From assembly GCF_027409185.1 (NCBI RefSeq), contig NC_084464.1, positions 42,011,095 through 42,075,094 of the forward strand: DNA of 64,000 nucleotides, read 5' to 3'. The stretch comes from Cynocephalus volans (taxonomy: Eukaryota > Chordata > Mammalia > Dermoptera > Cynocephalidae). Below, one piece after another: positions 38,611 to 49,399 of this stretch (the first letter of the stretch is position 1; each line of letters opens with the position of its first letter). The notes under the pieces are model-generated. The model saw nothing but the letters and a program-made list of their open reading frames with translations. It was not told the origin of the DNA and searched no databases. A program made the translations under genes and the position numbers.

Positions 38611-39159
38611 GGCTTCCTGCAGGGCAGCTGCCACTGTGCACACCTGAGGGAGCTGCTGCTGTACCGGTTCAATTGGCTTCAGCTGGTCAAACACCGTCTC
38701 TTCTGTGATGACTCCTAGCTTTATTTCCTCCTGGCCAGGCCCCCAGGGATGACTGGACTCTCCTGGGGCTATCTAACTTCCAGTAACTGGGAAGATAAAG
38801 AGGCCCTGCAAAGGTCCCAGGTTCGGATGTGGTTTACTGTGACAAATGTATCTACTCCAAGATGCAGTCTTCCTTTTTTGTTCTGCTGTCCAAATTCTCC
38901 TCTTTCACAACTGAGAATACCTTTGTTCCCTCAAAGCCTGGGCCGTGGATCTCAGGGCTCTGGTCACCCTTGGCTCAGCTACTATTGTCCAGAAATGCCA
39001 GGCTGGGGTAAGCGTCTGCCTTCTCGTCCACTCTGCTTCTAGCCACTGGATGGTGCCCACGTCTAGGAACCTGAAGTCAGAGAGAAACAAAACACATCAG
39101 CAAGAGGGAGAGTAAGAAACAACGGCTTTCTTATTTGGCCAAGAAATGCATGCTCTGTG

Positions 39160-39290
39160 TTGTTGAATCCTCTCAGCAGTGCCACATGAGGTACAAATTA
39201 CTGGCAGAGATGCTGAGTAACTTGTACAAGGTCATTCTTGATCCACAGGAGAGTTGTGTTTAAATCTTAGACTAGGTACCACTGAACTGC
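39160..39290 (+). repeat. MIR SINE remnant
   Basis: gccacatgaggtacaaatta, tgagtaacttgtacaaggtc, then gtttaaatcttagac. Confidence 0.45.
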
Positions 39291-39449
39291 ACGTGCCTGG
39301 GGTAATCAGGCCTAAATCTGTCAAGAACACCTTGAATGAGCCTGACTTTGTTTCATAAGAAATGTGAGAATAAATTTTTAAAAAAACTCTGTAAGATCCC
39401 TACCAGGACCAAATATATATGATTCCGTGACCTGGATTTTTAATCTTTT

Positions 39450-39517
39450 TTTTTTTTTGGTGGCTGGCTGGTATGGGGATCCAAACCCTTGACCTTGGTG
39501 TTATCAGCACCATGCTG
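39450..39517 (-). mobile_element. tRNA-Ile-derived SINE, truncated
   Basis: T-run, tggctggctggtatgggga, to gcaccatgct. Flanked by duplicated tggatttttaat. In the 5' part of ZFP57. Confidence 0.8.
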
Positions 39518-39584
39518 TGGATTTTTAATATATATAGACAGATCCTTGTAAAAAAATACTAACAACCTAACAGCAATCACTTAC

Positions 39585-39700
39585 CCAGGGCTCACAATGA
39601 GCCCACACCACAGTTCCTGCTCACCCTTGGAGAGCTCCTGCAAACGCAGCTGAACTCCCGCCTCTTCCTGGAGACAGCCACTCAGCCTCATCTCCCCTCC
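39585..39700 (-). other. Candidate ZFP57 5' exon
   Basis: On the minus strand a pyrimidine-rich tract (ctttattcttttctttcc) and ag precede 116 bp that end at a strong donor (gtaagtg). It lies between the CpG island and the KRAB exons, as a 5'UTR exon would. Splice-signal inference only. Confidence 0.3.
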
Positions 39701-40439
39701 CTCGAGATGGAAAGAAAAGAATAAAGACAAAAACCTGTTGCCTTTTTCCTCTCACTTTTTTGTAGCGGTAGTGGAATTGAAAACACCTGCAAGGAAAAAG
39801 GCATTTTTAAGAATAGAGTTAATTGGATCCCCAAAAAGTTGTCATGAAAGCTGCACTCCTAGGATCTGAAATTGATTTTCTTATTTTCTCTCTTCCACCC
39901 TTCTCTCTTCCCCTCCCTCCCTCTCTTCCTTTCAAGATTGACTATTCACAATCATTTTGTGAGGTTGTGCAGAGCCAGAATTATTCTCCCATTTTCTGGC
40001 CAACCACACATCAAACAGTCTCAATAACAGTGTCCTCAAGGACCTGGCCTTCCAGTTCCCGGACAGGGAAGACCTACTGCAGTCACTAAGTCCTCGGGGT
40101 GGCATTTGCTGAGGGTAGTAGGAAGAAGCCCCGCCCCACCCCCACCCATACTCACATGCACAATTACCTCCGATGGTTACTTTCTTCATCCTAAGGACTT
40201 CAGAGCTCAACCGGGCTGGAGGATGGAAGGACGTTGGATATAACTCCTCAGACTTTTGGTTAGGGGACTGGAGGTCGCATGTGGGCTATCTGTACCCAGG
40301 CCTGTCCCCACCCTTCCAGAATGTAAATTCCCCGAAGGAATGTGTCGCCATCTTCTAGTCCTCTGAGTCCACCCAATCTCTCTCCAACCCCAAACCCTCC
40401 AATGGTTCTTCACAGCACTTTTGAGGACGGCCTTTGAAA

Positions 40440-41330
40440 TCCCCAACACACCTGCAGAGCCTCGCGGGGTCCACCCTCGACGCCCCCAATCCCGGTACTC
40501 CAGCCAGGTGAGTTTTCCGCCCCTCCGCCAAGCAATCCTATATTCGCCCCAATCACTCTGCCTTTAGGTTTTTGCTCAGGGCCCCAAGGACCCTCTCCAG
40601 CCATTGCCCTGCCCATGCTGACCAGATCGCGGGCCCTGATGGTCGCTCCGGGCCCGGGTCCTAAGCGCTTACCGTTTGTCATTGCGCGCCCAGCTCCCGC
40701 ACCCCAGCCTGGAAGCTTCCCGCGGGCAGGAACGAAGGCTGTTTCGCTCACTCTTGCGTGGCACAGCGGCGCTTACCAACACCTACTGAATGGCCTTATG
40801 TGCTCAGAAATGGTCCCATGGGCTGGGACGGCACTGCCCGATGCCTGTCTGCCCGAAATTCCTCCTCTGGGATCCCGACTCTCTCAACACATGCTAGAAG
40901 CCCCTCCTGTGCGTCGAGTCCCCAGCGTGGCCACAGTGGACCGGGCACTGGGCCACACCCTTGACTAACCCAGGTTTCCCGAGGGACCCCAGAGGTCGGA
41001 AGCCCCTCCAAGGTTACAGACGCAGTCTCCCTTCGCCTGCCGAGGTGAGGGGCGGAGGAGTACAAGACAAACACAGCCATCAGCCTTTGGCATCGCAAGC
41101 GCGACTTCCCGCCGTCCCACTCACCAGCCGCACGCCGGGGACCCCGACTTCTGGGCGTAGGGTCTGCTGGGGGCCAGTGGCTGGCGAGCTCCAGCCCAGC
41201 GCACGCCGTCCGGGGTTCCCGCGGCCCCGCCCCGGCCCCGCCCGTTTCCGCTCCTCCCAATCGGCCGACCACAGCGAGCCCTTCTCGGTGACCCTGCTAA
41301 AGTGGTGGCCCCGCAAGGTCAAGAGTTCTC
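40440..41330 (-). promoter_or_regulatory. ZFP57: CpG island, putative ZFP57 promoter and first exon
   Basis: High CpG density, clustered GC boxes at 41218-41250 and a CCAAT motif near 41259. A strong minus-strand donor (acg|gtaagc) at 40673/40672 could end the first exon. Position relative to the ZFP57 coding exons suits its promoter. Overlapping frames here are CpG-island artefacts. Confidence 0.55.
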
Positions 41331-41719
41331 ATCTGAAGAAGCCTAAAACCCAGAGAGCCCCGCCATGTGCCACCAGCTCGCCCCTCCTACCAATGATGAT
41401 TGCTGGTCCCACCTAGCGCTGGGATTTTCCCTTATTCCCAATTTTAATTTGCTCTTGGAAAAAATGAAGACAAAATTACCTCTGATAAAAATACACACCT
41501 AGAGCCAAAGGAAAAAATGAGATCTTCGCAGACCCCCAGAATAAGTGGAAGAAACAGCATTTTAGGAAAGCAAAGGCAAAGGAAAACTTAAAATGATACT
41601 GAAATGACGACAGACACCGGATAGAGGTGAGGGAACACAGAGGACAGTGTCCAGGTAACGTCCGACCAGTTAGTCCTTGCGACTTCTCCAAACTCAGTTC
41701 AACCCTTTTCAGGGACGTC

Positions 41720-41720
41720 T

Positions 41721-41775
<55 letters not shown>
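41720..41775. repeat. (TTG)n microsatellite
   Basis: About 18 uninterrupted ttg units. Confidence 0.95.
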
Positions 41776-41889
41776 AATCAGATCAGCTGAAATCACAATA
41801 TTTATTTTCTTCCCCCTTAATTAGAACTTACCATATTTCGTTTTGTATTGTGATCTTTTTTTTTTATATTTTACCTTTGCATGGGGGCT

Positions 41890-42040
41890 TACAATTTACA
41901 AAATGCTTTGGTAAACATAGGCTCTGTTAAATCCTGACAACCACCTTGGGTGGGAGACATTGCTATTCTGTCTTTTTGCAGGTGAGGAAACAGACCCAGA
42001 GGTGTTGAGCCTCGCCAAAGACCATGTCCCACTGCACCAG
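41890..42040 (+). repeat. MIR SINE remnant
   Basis: ttacaaaatgctttggtaa, aaatcctgacaaccacc, then tgcaggtgaggaaacagacc. Confidence 0.6.
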
Positions 42041-42347
42041 GACTGGAAACCAGACTCTGCTTTCAAATCTTTCAACTTGTGTCTTGGCTCCACAGTAAGC
42101 ACGGGTTGCCTGGCAGGTGCAGGTTTTAAATCTCTTACTGTTTCCACGGTACTTGGGACAGTGCTCTGCAACTCGCAGGCAGACAATTCATGTCTGTGGG
42201 CTGAGGTGGCTCAGAGTCAGAGCAAGGTAGTGGAGATGAGGAGGCGGTGGGAAGTGCATGAGAGCTAATTCCAGAAATCCCAAAACCAGTGCAGAAAACT
42301 CATCTTTAAAATTCTGTTTCTCTAGAACCACTCCTGGTACCCGAATC

Positions 42348-42640
42348 TGTATTAGTCAGGGTTCTCCAGAGAATCAGAATTGATATGATGTATATCTGTC
42401 CCACCATTGTATATTGGGTGTTTTAGGGACAGATGACTTGTCTCTACTTCACAAATCTTCAATCCATGAGGAACTGTACATAGAGCTGTACTTAATTTAA
42501 TATATTTAAGGAGCCTCATCTGCACCTGGACCTGATTCAGGTGTTGAGATTCTGGACTTCATTATGATTTCACGATATAATGAGATTTTTAAGGGCTTTG
42601 AGTAGAAGTTTATTTTGCATAAGGGAAGAATATAAACAAT
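42348..42640 (+). repeat. Ancient interspersed repeat, unnamed
   Basis: Begins gtattagtcagggttctcca and agagaatcagaattgatatg, a start seen in a common old mammalian repeat I cannot name reliably. Confidence 0.35.
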
Positions 42641-42649
42641 TTGTGTGGG

Positions 42650-42823
42650 CCGGTCTGTGGCTCACTCAGGAGAGTGTGATGCTGATAACACCAAGGCCAC
42701 GGGTTCGGATCCCTTATAGGGATGGCTGGTTAGCTCACTCGGGAGAGCGTGGTGCTGACAACACCAAGTCAAGGGTTAAGATCCCCTTACCAGTCATCTT
42801 TTAAAAAAATAATAAATAAATAA
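42650..42823 (+). mobile_element. tRNA-Ile-derived SINE, dimer
   Basis: ggccggtctgtggctcactc, the tatagggatggctggtta linker, then unit 2 and an (aaat)n tail. Duplication around aayaatttgtg. Confidence 0.9.
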
Positions 42824-42839
42824 ATAATTTGTGGCCAGA

Positions 42840-43345
42840 AGGTGGACTGTGGTGGTTTTCAAATGTTCACAAATTCTTTTATAGTCAAGAGGTGGAGACT
42901 TTCCCTCCCAATGAATGTGAGCTGGACATACTGACTGACTTGTAGTGAACAGAACTAAACAGAAGTGATGGTGTACATGCTCAGAGAATAAGTTTTCAAA
43001 GGCACTGTGATTTCCTGCTTGGTCTACTCTCTTGGATCACTCATTCTGGGGTAAGTCACTTGCCGTGTTGGGTAGACACTCATCTAAGGAGGTACACACA
43101 TGGCAAGGAACTAAGGCTTTTTGCAACAGACACATGAATGAGCTTGAAGCAGATCCTACCATGCCACTCAAGCCTTCCAATTCTGGCTGACATCTTGTTT
43201 GCAACCTCATGAGAGACTCAGTTAGAACCACCAAGGTAAGCCATCCCCACTCACAGAAAATGTGTAGGATAATATATCTTTGTTGTTTTAAGCTGTTAAG
43301 TTTTTGGAGTAATTTGTTACAAACCCATAGATAACTAATGCGAGT
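42840..43345 (+). mobile_element. MLT1-like MaLR LTR (ancient fossil)
   Basis: Ends with ttgttgttttaagctgtta, agtaatttgttacaaacc and ataactaatgcga, the MLT1 3' order. Highly diverged, probably old eutherian in age. Confidence 0.6.
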
Positions 43346-43349
43346 GAGA

Positions 43350-44320
43350 ACAGCAATGCCATTAATGGCTGATTTCTCATTAGAAACACTGGGGGCCAAA
43401 AGAAATTGGAGTGATATTTTCAAAACCCTGATAGAAGAAAAGCTGCCAAAGAAGAATTCTGTATCCACTGAAACTGCCCTTCGAAATAAGTGATTTAAAA
43501 AATTATTTATATTGGTTTTAGAATTCCACTTGAATTTTCCTGTTAGCTTTTGTTTTGTTTGGTTTTTTTTGTTAATTTTGTAGTGGTTGTCTTAGGGATT
43601 ATAATACACATCCTTACCTTTTCAGTCTACTTCGAGTTAATCATGTACTAGTTCACCTAAAGATAGAAATCTTGCAACCATTTAAACCTCTATGTCATGC
43701 CCATCTTTTATGTTATAGATGTTATATGTAAGGCATCTATGTAGTTACAAACCTTACAAGAAAATGTTATAATTTTAAAGTTATTTATTCATTAAGAGGA
43801 AAAAAATCACTCTCTCCCCAAAAACAAGAGACACTCTTTTTTATTTTATTTGTTTTTTTATTTTTTGCATTTAGCCATATATTTGCCATCTCTGGTGCTC
43901 TTCATCTTTTCTGAGAGTCTGAGTCCTCATCTAGTATCATTTGCCTTCAGCCTGAAGAACTTCCTTTACTATTTCTTATAGTACAGGTCTGTTGTTTTTT
44001 TTAAAAAATGCTCTTATTTTTGTCTTATCTGAAAATCTCTTTATTTTACCTACTTTACCTTCATTCTCTTAGTCTTTTTTTTTTTTTTTTTTTTGTGGTC
44101 TGGCCAGTAAGAGGATCTGAATCCTTGACCTGGGTGTTATCTATCAGCACCTTGCTGTAACCAGCTGAACCAGCCAGCTAGCCCCTACCTTCATTCCTGA
44201 GAAATATTTTTGCTGCATATAGAATTCTGGTTTGACTTCTTTTCTTTCTTTCAGGATTTTAAAGGTGTTGTCCCACTTTTTTCTGGTTCTGTGGTTTCTG
44301 ATGAGAAGTCATCAGACAGG
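43350..44320. mobile_element. Mosaic of old L1 fragments
   Basis: 43385-43490 is L1 sense (gaagaattctgtatccactg). 43590-43720 and 43860-44060 are antisense L1M pieces (ttcatcttttctgagagtc, acttcctttactatttct). Interrupted by a SINE at 44078-44188. Confidence 0.5.
44078..44188 (-). mobile_element. tRNA-Ile-derived SINE, monomer
   Basis: T-run, tggtctggccagtaagagga, to cagccagctagcccc. Duplicated taccttcattc on both sides. This locus was later copied to 46160. Confidence 0.8.
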
Positions 44321-44430
44321 AAAGGAAGAACAGAAGAAAAAAACTAAAATAAATAATATGGCAGACCTAAAGCCTATCATAACAACTACAGTAAACCTTA
44401 TGTATCACACTCCAATTAAGAGGTAGAAGA

Positions 44431-44535
44431 GGCTGGCCAGTTAGCTCAGTTAGTTGGAGAGCTGTGTTAATAACACCAAGGTCAAGGGTTTGGATCCCCA
44501 TACCCGCCAATCTCCAAAACAAACAAACAAAAAAG
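44431..44535 (+). mobile_element. tRNA-Ile-derived SINE, monomer
   Basis: ggctggccagttagctcagt to cccgccaatctcc and an A-rich (aaac) tail, within L1 ORF2. Confidence 0.85.
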
Positions 44536-46139
44536 GTAGAGATTGTCAGAACAGATTAAGAAACAATTCCCAACTATATGCTGTTTATTAGAGATGCATA
44601 CTCAATATAAAGACATAGAAAAATAAATGCCATGCAAAAAAATAAGCATGAAGTGGCTGGTGTTGCTATGTAAATATCGGGATAAAAGAGATTTCAAAGC
44701 AAGATGTATTGCCAGAGGTAAAGAGGGACATTTTATAATGATAAAAGGGTCAATTTGACTGGAAGACCCACTAATCAGAAATAAATATAGGCCCAATAAC
44801 AGAGCTTCAAAATATGTAAGGGAAAGTTGACAGAATTACAGAAAGAAATAGAAAATTAAATGAACATGGTCAGAGACTTCACTGTGTCCTCTTTGTGACT
44901 GAACAAAAACTAGAAAAAAAATTTAGCATGGACATACAAGAGCTGAAAAACACTATCAATAACCAAGACAACTGACATTAATAAAACCTATGTATATCAA
45001 CAGCGGAATACTGTTGTTTCAAATGCAAATGGCACATCTATTGGGCTAGATCATATTTTGGAACATAAAATAATTCTCAATAAATTTGAAAAATATTATC
45101 CGCACAGAATATAGTTTGTTACTATAATGGAATTAAATTAGAAATCAGTATCAATAAGATAATCAGGAAAAGCCCAAATATTTGAGAATTAAACAACAAA
45201 ATTCTAAATGAATATTGGGTCAAAGAAGAAATCACAAGAGAAATTATATAATATTTCAACTGAATAATAGTGAAATATAGCATATCAAAATGTGCGGAAT
45301 AGTTTCAAATTAATAACTTAGCTTTAATCTTAAGAAACTAGAGACCCAAAGCAAGCAGAAGGAATGAAATAAATAATAAAGACAGAAACAATTAAAGCAG
45401 AAAACAGGAAGAAAATAGAGACAATTAATGAAACCAAAGCTGGCTGTATGAAAAATAAAATTTTATTAACCTCTACCTAGATGTATTAAGAAAAAAAAAG
45501 ACACAAATTACCAATATTGGTAATGAAAGAGGAAATTACTACACTTTTTAGACATTAGAAAGCTAATAAGGGAATATTATGAATAACTTTATACTAGTAA
45601 ATTTGACAACCTAGATGAAATGAACAATACCCTTGAAAGACACAAATTACCAAAACTGACTAAAGAAGAAAGAAAAAACTGAATCTGCTAGATATCAATT
45701 GTAGAAATTGACTGTGTAATTAAAAACCTTATAGAGGAAATTTCAGGCCCAGATACCTTCATTGGTGACAAACTTATAATTAAAACGTACTATCAATTTT
45801 ATATAAATTCTTTTAGAAATAAAGGATAGAGCCTTTCCCAACTCATTTATGAGGCCAGCATTACCCTGATTCCAAAACTAGGAAAACACATCATAAGAAA
45901 TGATAAACACAGATCAATATTCCTCATGGACATAGACACAAAAATCTACACAAAATGTTAGCAAATCAAATCCAAAAATACATAAAAAGGAATACACACC
46001 ACTCCAAAATGGGTTTATCATATCATGGGAAAGCAAGATTGATTTGATGTCTTCAAATCAAACAATACATTCACAAAATTTGTAGAAGAAAGGACAAATG
46101 CTTCATTACAAGAGATGCAGAAATAGCATTTGTCAAAAT

Positions 46140-46361
46140 TCAGTGTCTTAGAGTATAGGCTCTTATTTTTGTCTTATCTGAAAATCTCTTTATTTTACCT
46201 ATTTTACCCTCATTTTTTTAGTCTTTTTTTCTTTTTTCTTTTTCTTTTTTTTTTGTGGTCTGGCCAGTAAGAGGATCTGAATCCTTGACCTGGGTGTTAT
46301 CTATTGGCACCAAGATAACAAGTTTAGATCCCCTTACCATCCACCAAGAAAAAAAAAAATT
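46140..46361 (+). mobile_element. Chimeric insertion: copied L1/SINE segment with poly(A)
   Basis: 46160-46309 is nearly identical to 44011-44145: the same antisense L1 piece, T-run and the start of the same reversed SINE. It then switches to SINE-like sequence in the opposite sense (agatccccttacca) and ends in poly(A). L1 ORF2 resumes after 46361, with aaaattca repeated at both edges. Confidence 0.65.
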
Positions 46362-46764
46362 CAATTTCATGACAAAATCTCTCAGCAAAATAGTAATGAA
46401 AAGGAACTTCCTCAACATAGTTAAGGGCTTGATGAAACACTTACTGCCAACATCATGCTCAATGATGAAAGGTTCAGTGCTTTCTTCCTAAGGCCAGCAA
46501 GAAGGCAAAGATGTCTGTTCTCATCATTTTATTTAACCTTTTTCTGGATGTCCTATCCAGTGCAATAAGGCAAGAAAATAAAATAAAAACCTATACATAG
46601 GGGAAAAAAAAGTAAAGTTACTCTTAATTACTGACAGCATAATTATGTATATAGAAAACTCTAAGAATCCTTCACATTTTAGAATTAATACATGAATTCA
46701 GTAAGATCACAGGATACAAGGTCAATGTACAAAAATCAATTGTATTTCTATATATGAGCAACAT

Positions 46765-46803
46765 ACACTGCACTCTGACCAACTGAGCTAACCAGCCTGC
46801 CCA
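46765..46803 (-). mobile_element. tRNA-Ile-derived SINE remnant
   Basis: Only ctgaccaactgagctaacca and gcctgccc remain. Confidence 0.55.
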
Positions 46804-46846
46804 GAAACTAACTTCCCCCCACTCCAGAAATTTTCTGTTAAGCATA

Positions 46847-47040
46847 GCTATTATGGATTTAATTGTGTCCCTCCAAAGTTTACCATGTTGGAGGTTTGGT
46901 CCCCACTGTGACAGTGTTAAGAGGATGGGAAATCCTATTATGATAATTGAAAGGTGGGGCCTTGAAGAGGTGATTAGATTTTGAAGACCATACCCTACTG
47001 AATGGATTAATAATGGTGGTCATGGGCGTGGTTCTCCAGG
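46847..47040 (+). mobile_element. MaLR LTR fragment (ancient fossil)
   Basis: gctattatggatttaattg, cagtgttaagaggatggg, then gaagaggtgattagatttt match the 5' half of MLT1/MST-type LTRs. Strongly diverged. Confidence 0.6.
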
Positions 47041-47049
47041 CTCCAAGAG

Positions 47050-48270
47050 GCAAGGGTCCACACTTGGCTTCCAGGGGGGTGGTGTTTGGACATCTGGTTT
47101 CTGGAGGTCTGGGGAGTGGTGTAAGGACCACCCTTGGGGTGTTGGGGATTTTTGGTAGACACCTGGCCTGCTCTTAGTACTGACCTCATTGTAGCACATG
47201 ATAGTCACCAGCCTCCACACTACATCCCACCCTCCCCCTCTAGGAACACTGGTTCCCGGGCTGGCAACAGTCCAGCCAGCTCTCAGTCAGCGACCCTGGT
47301 GCCACTCATTAGCACAACGGCTTCCTCTTGGAGATGGAGATGTCCTTCAGGTAACTGAGGACTGAGAGCCAGGGCTGGGGACAGGCTGAGAAGTCTTAGC
47401 ACAGGGAGTGGACCCCTGGAAACCCCAGAATCAGGGACCAGGGCTGGCCACTCCAGAGGCGGCACAGGCTTCTCTGCTCCTCTCTGATTCTTGATTCTTC
47501 CTGCCACCCTGGCATTGGGGGCCTGGGGGTTGGAGGAGGAGGTCTGGCTCTGGAAGAGGAGATCCCTTTAACCACCTCTCTTCCTCTCATCTTCTTTTCC
47601 CCTTTCTTCCTCTGTGTATGTGTGTAAATTATATATATCATCCCTGTAAGTACAGAAAATTGGCTAAAACTTAAGTGTAGTTTACTGTTTAATTATCCAG
47701 CCAACGCCTGTGTAATTACCACCCACGAAAAACAGCACCCAGCAGAAGCCCCTGCGCCTGCCACTAACAGAGCCCATGCCTTCTGCACAGGTGTCCACCA
47801 AGCTGACACATTCCCATCCCCCTTTCCTCTCTGGCTCCTTCCCTTCCACTCCTTTTAGCCTCCCTCTTCCTGGTGTCCCTATTTTCTCCCTCTCCTCATT
47901 CCTCCGGGAGATACCCACCTCCATCTTCCTAGGCCATTGCCCTGGGGATCTCCCCCTCGTCCCATCCTAGGGATAGAGAATCTGAGATTGATTCCCAAAG
48001 GAGGTGCCTGCATTCCTGCAAACAATATCAGGAACAAGTGACAGGGAACAAGTGTCAAGTGAGGTTGGACTCCCAACTCCCATGCCAGGAGACTAAAAGC
48101 ACCCAGTATGTTTGTGGGGCCTACCCCAGACCTGGAAATCAGTTGTTATGGCCTGAAGACCTGGATGTGCCCTGAGGTCAGAGTTCATGGTCACTTAATG
48201 GGGAGGAAACATCTGTGTCAGTGTGGGTTTCAGGAAATACTTCTTACCCCAAACATATAGGGGATGGGGG
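47050..48270. other. Intergenic, no gene recognised
   Basis: GC-moderate unique sequence. Overlapping frames on both strands at 47007-47507 and 47682-48076 show no domain and no splice pattern I can support. Confidence 0.4.
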
Positions 48271-48278
48271 CTCCCTGT

Positions 48279-48788
48279 TATAGACTGAATGTTTCTGTCC
48301 CACCAAAATTCATATGATTAAACTCTGTCCCCAAATGTGATGGTATTAGGAGGTGAGGCCTTGGCAAGATAAGTAGGCTTGAATGAGGTCATGAAGGTAG
48401 AGCCCTCATGAATGGGATTAGTGTCCTTATAAGAGTGAGGAGAGATCTTCTCCTCTCAGCTTCTGCCATGTCAGGATACATCAAGAAGACCATTCTGTGA
48501 ACAAGGAAGTGAGCCCTCACTAGATGTTGGATCCACCTGTGCTTTGAGTTTGGACTTCCCAGCCTCCCAAACTGTGAGGGACACCTCCATTCCTTTGCTT
48601 CCACTCTTTCAGGAACCCTCCATGGTTTTTAGTTTAAATTAAAGGAGTCATTATTGTGGTGGGAATGTGAAATAAAGTGAAAGAAAACCACCACCACCCC
48701 CATGAGAAATATGAAAATGTTTATTGTTTATTGTTTATGCCACCCACTATTATATTTTTGTTATAACAGCCTAGAGAGACTAAGATAC
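48279..48788 (+). mobile_element. MaLR LTR (MLT1/MST type, ancient fossil)
   Basis: gttatagactgaatgtttc, atggtattaggaggtgagg, tcatgaatgggattagtgtc, gacttcccagcctcccaaac, then cagcctagagagactaagat at the 3' end. About 128 bp of unrelated sequence interrupts it near 48573-48700. Confidence 0.75.
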
Positions 48789-48799
48789 GCCTCTTTGTG

Positions 48800-49205
48800 T
48801 GCAGAACTCTGTCTGACTTCTGAAAGCTCAGGGAGACCCTGGGGAGGTCCCAGGAGAAATGAGGAGAAAGAGCACTCAGGTCTCCTGTCCTCAACTCTAT
48901 GGCCACATGAGAGTGAAACTGCTGTAGTTTCTAAGACGCAAACTGACACCCCAGAGAGGACTGGGGTGTCTGTTGAGTTGGGCAGAAGCAGCTGACCTGG
49001 AGCCTGGGCATTGATGGGGGAATGAAGGTGATTTCTGAACAGCCCTAGTCTACATGGGAGTCAGAAGAGAGATGAGCTCTGGAGCTCTGCTCTGTGAAGT
49101 TTCCATCTCTTCTTGCCACAATTCCTCTTTCCAGCCCCTTGATGGCAAAACCCTGGAAAACTGAAAATTAGATACTTATTTCTTTGACTCCCTATGCATT
49201 TTCTG
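48800..49205. other. Intergenic, no gene recognised
   Basis: Nothing supportable. Frames at 48702-48995 begin in the MaLR LTR. Confidence 0.4.
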
Positions 49206-49210
49206 AGGGC

Positions 49211-49383
49211 TTTTTTTTTTTTTTTTTTTTTTTAAGATGACCGGTAAGGGGATCTTAACCCTTGACTTGGTGTTGTCAGCACCACGCTCACCCAGTGAGC
49301 TAACCAGCCATCCCTATATAGGATCCGAACCCGTGGCCTTGGTGTTATCAGCACCACACTCTCCCGAGTGAGCCACGGGCCAG
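49211..49383 (-). mobile_element. tRNA-Ile-derived SINE, dimer
   Basis: Long T-run, aagatgaccggtaagggga, to gagccacgggccag; ctgagggct is duplicated at the edges. Confidence 0.92.
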
Positions 49384-49399
49384 CTGAGGGCTATTTTTT

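Larger units (their letters stand above)
44320..46760 (+). mobile_element. Decayed L1 ORF2 region
   Basis: Sense ORF2 order throughout: cactccaattaagaggtag, caactatatgctgtttatta, gggtcaatttgactgg, attaaacaacaaaattc, atggacatagacacaaaa, ggaacttcctcaacatag, ggatacaaggtcaatgta. No long open frame survives. Carries a SINE at 44431-44535 and a chimeric insertion at 46140-46361. Confidence 0.75.

Noticed and set aside
40410-41416. Several 80-158-codon frames on both strands
   Set aside because: CpG-island artefacts; overlapping frames on both strands and no conserved product.
47007-47507. Possible gene on either strand
   Set aside because: Short overlapping frames without domains, partly within or next to a MaLR fragment.
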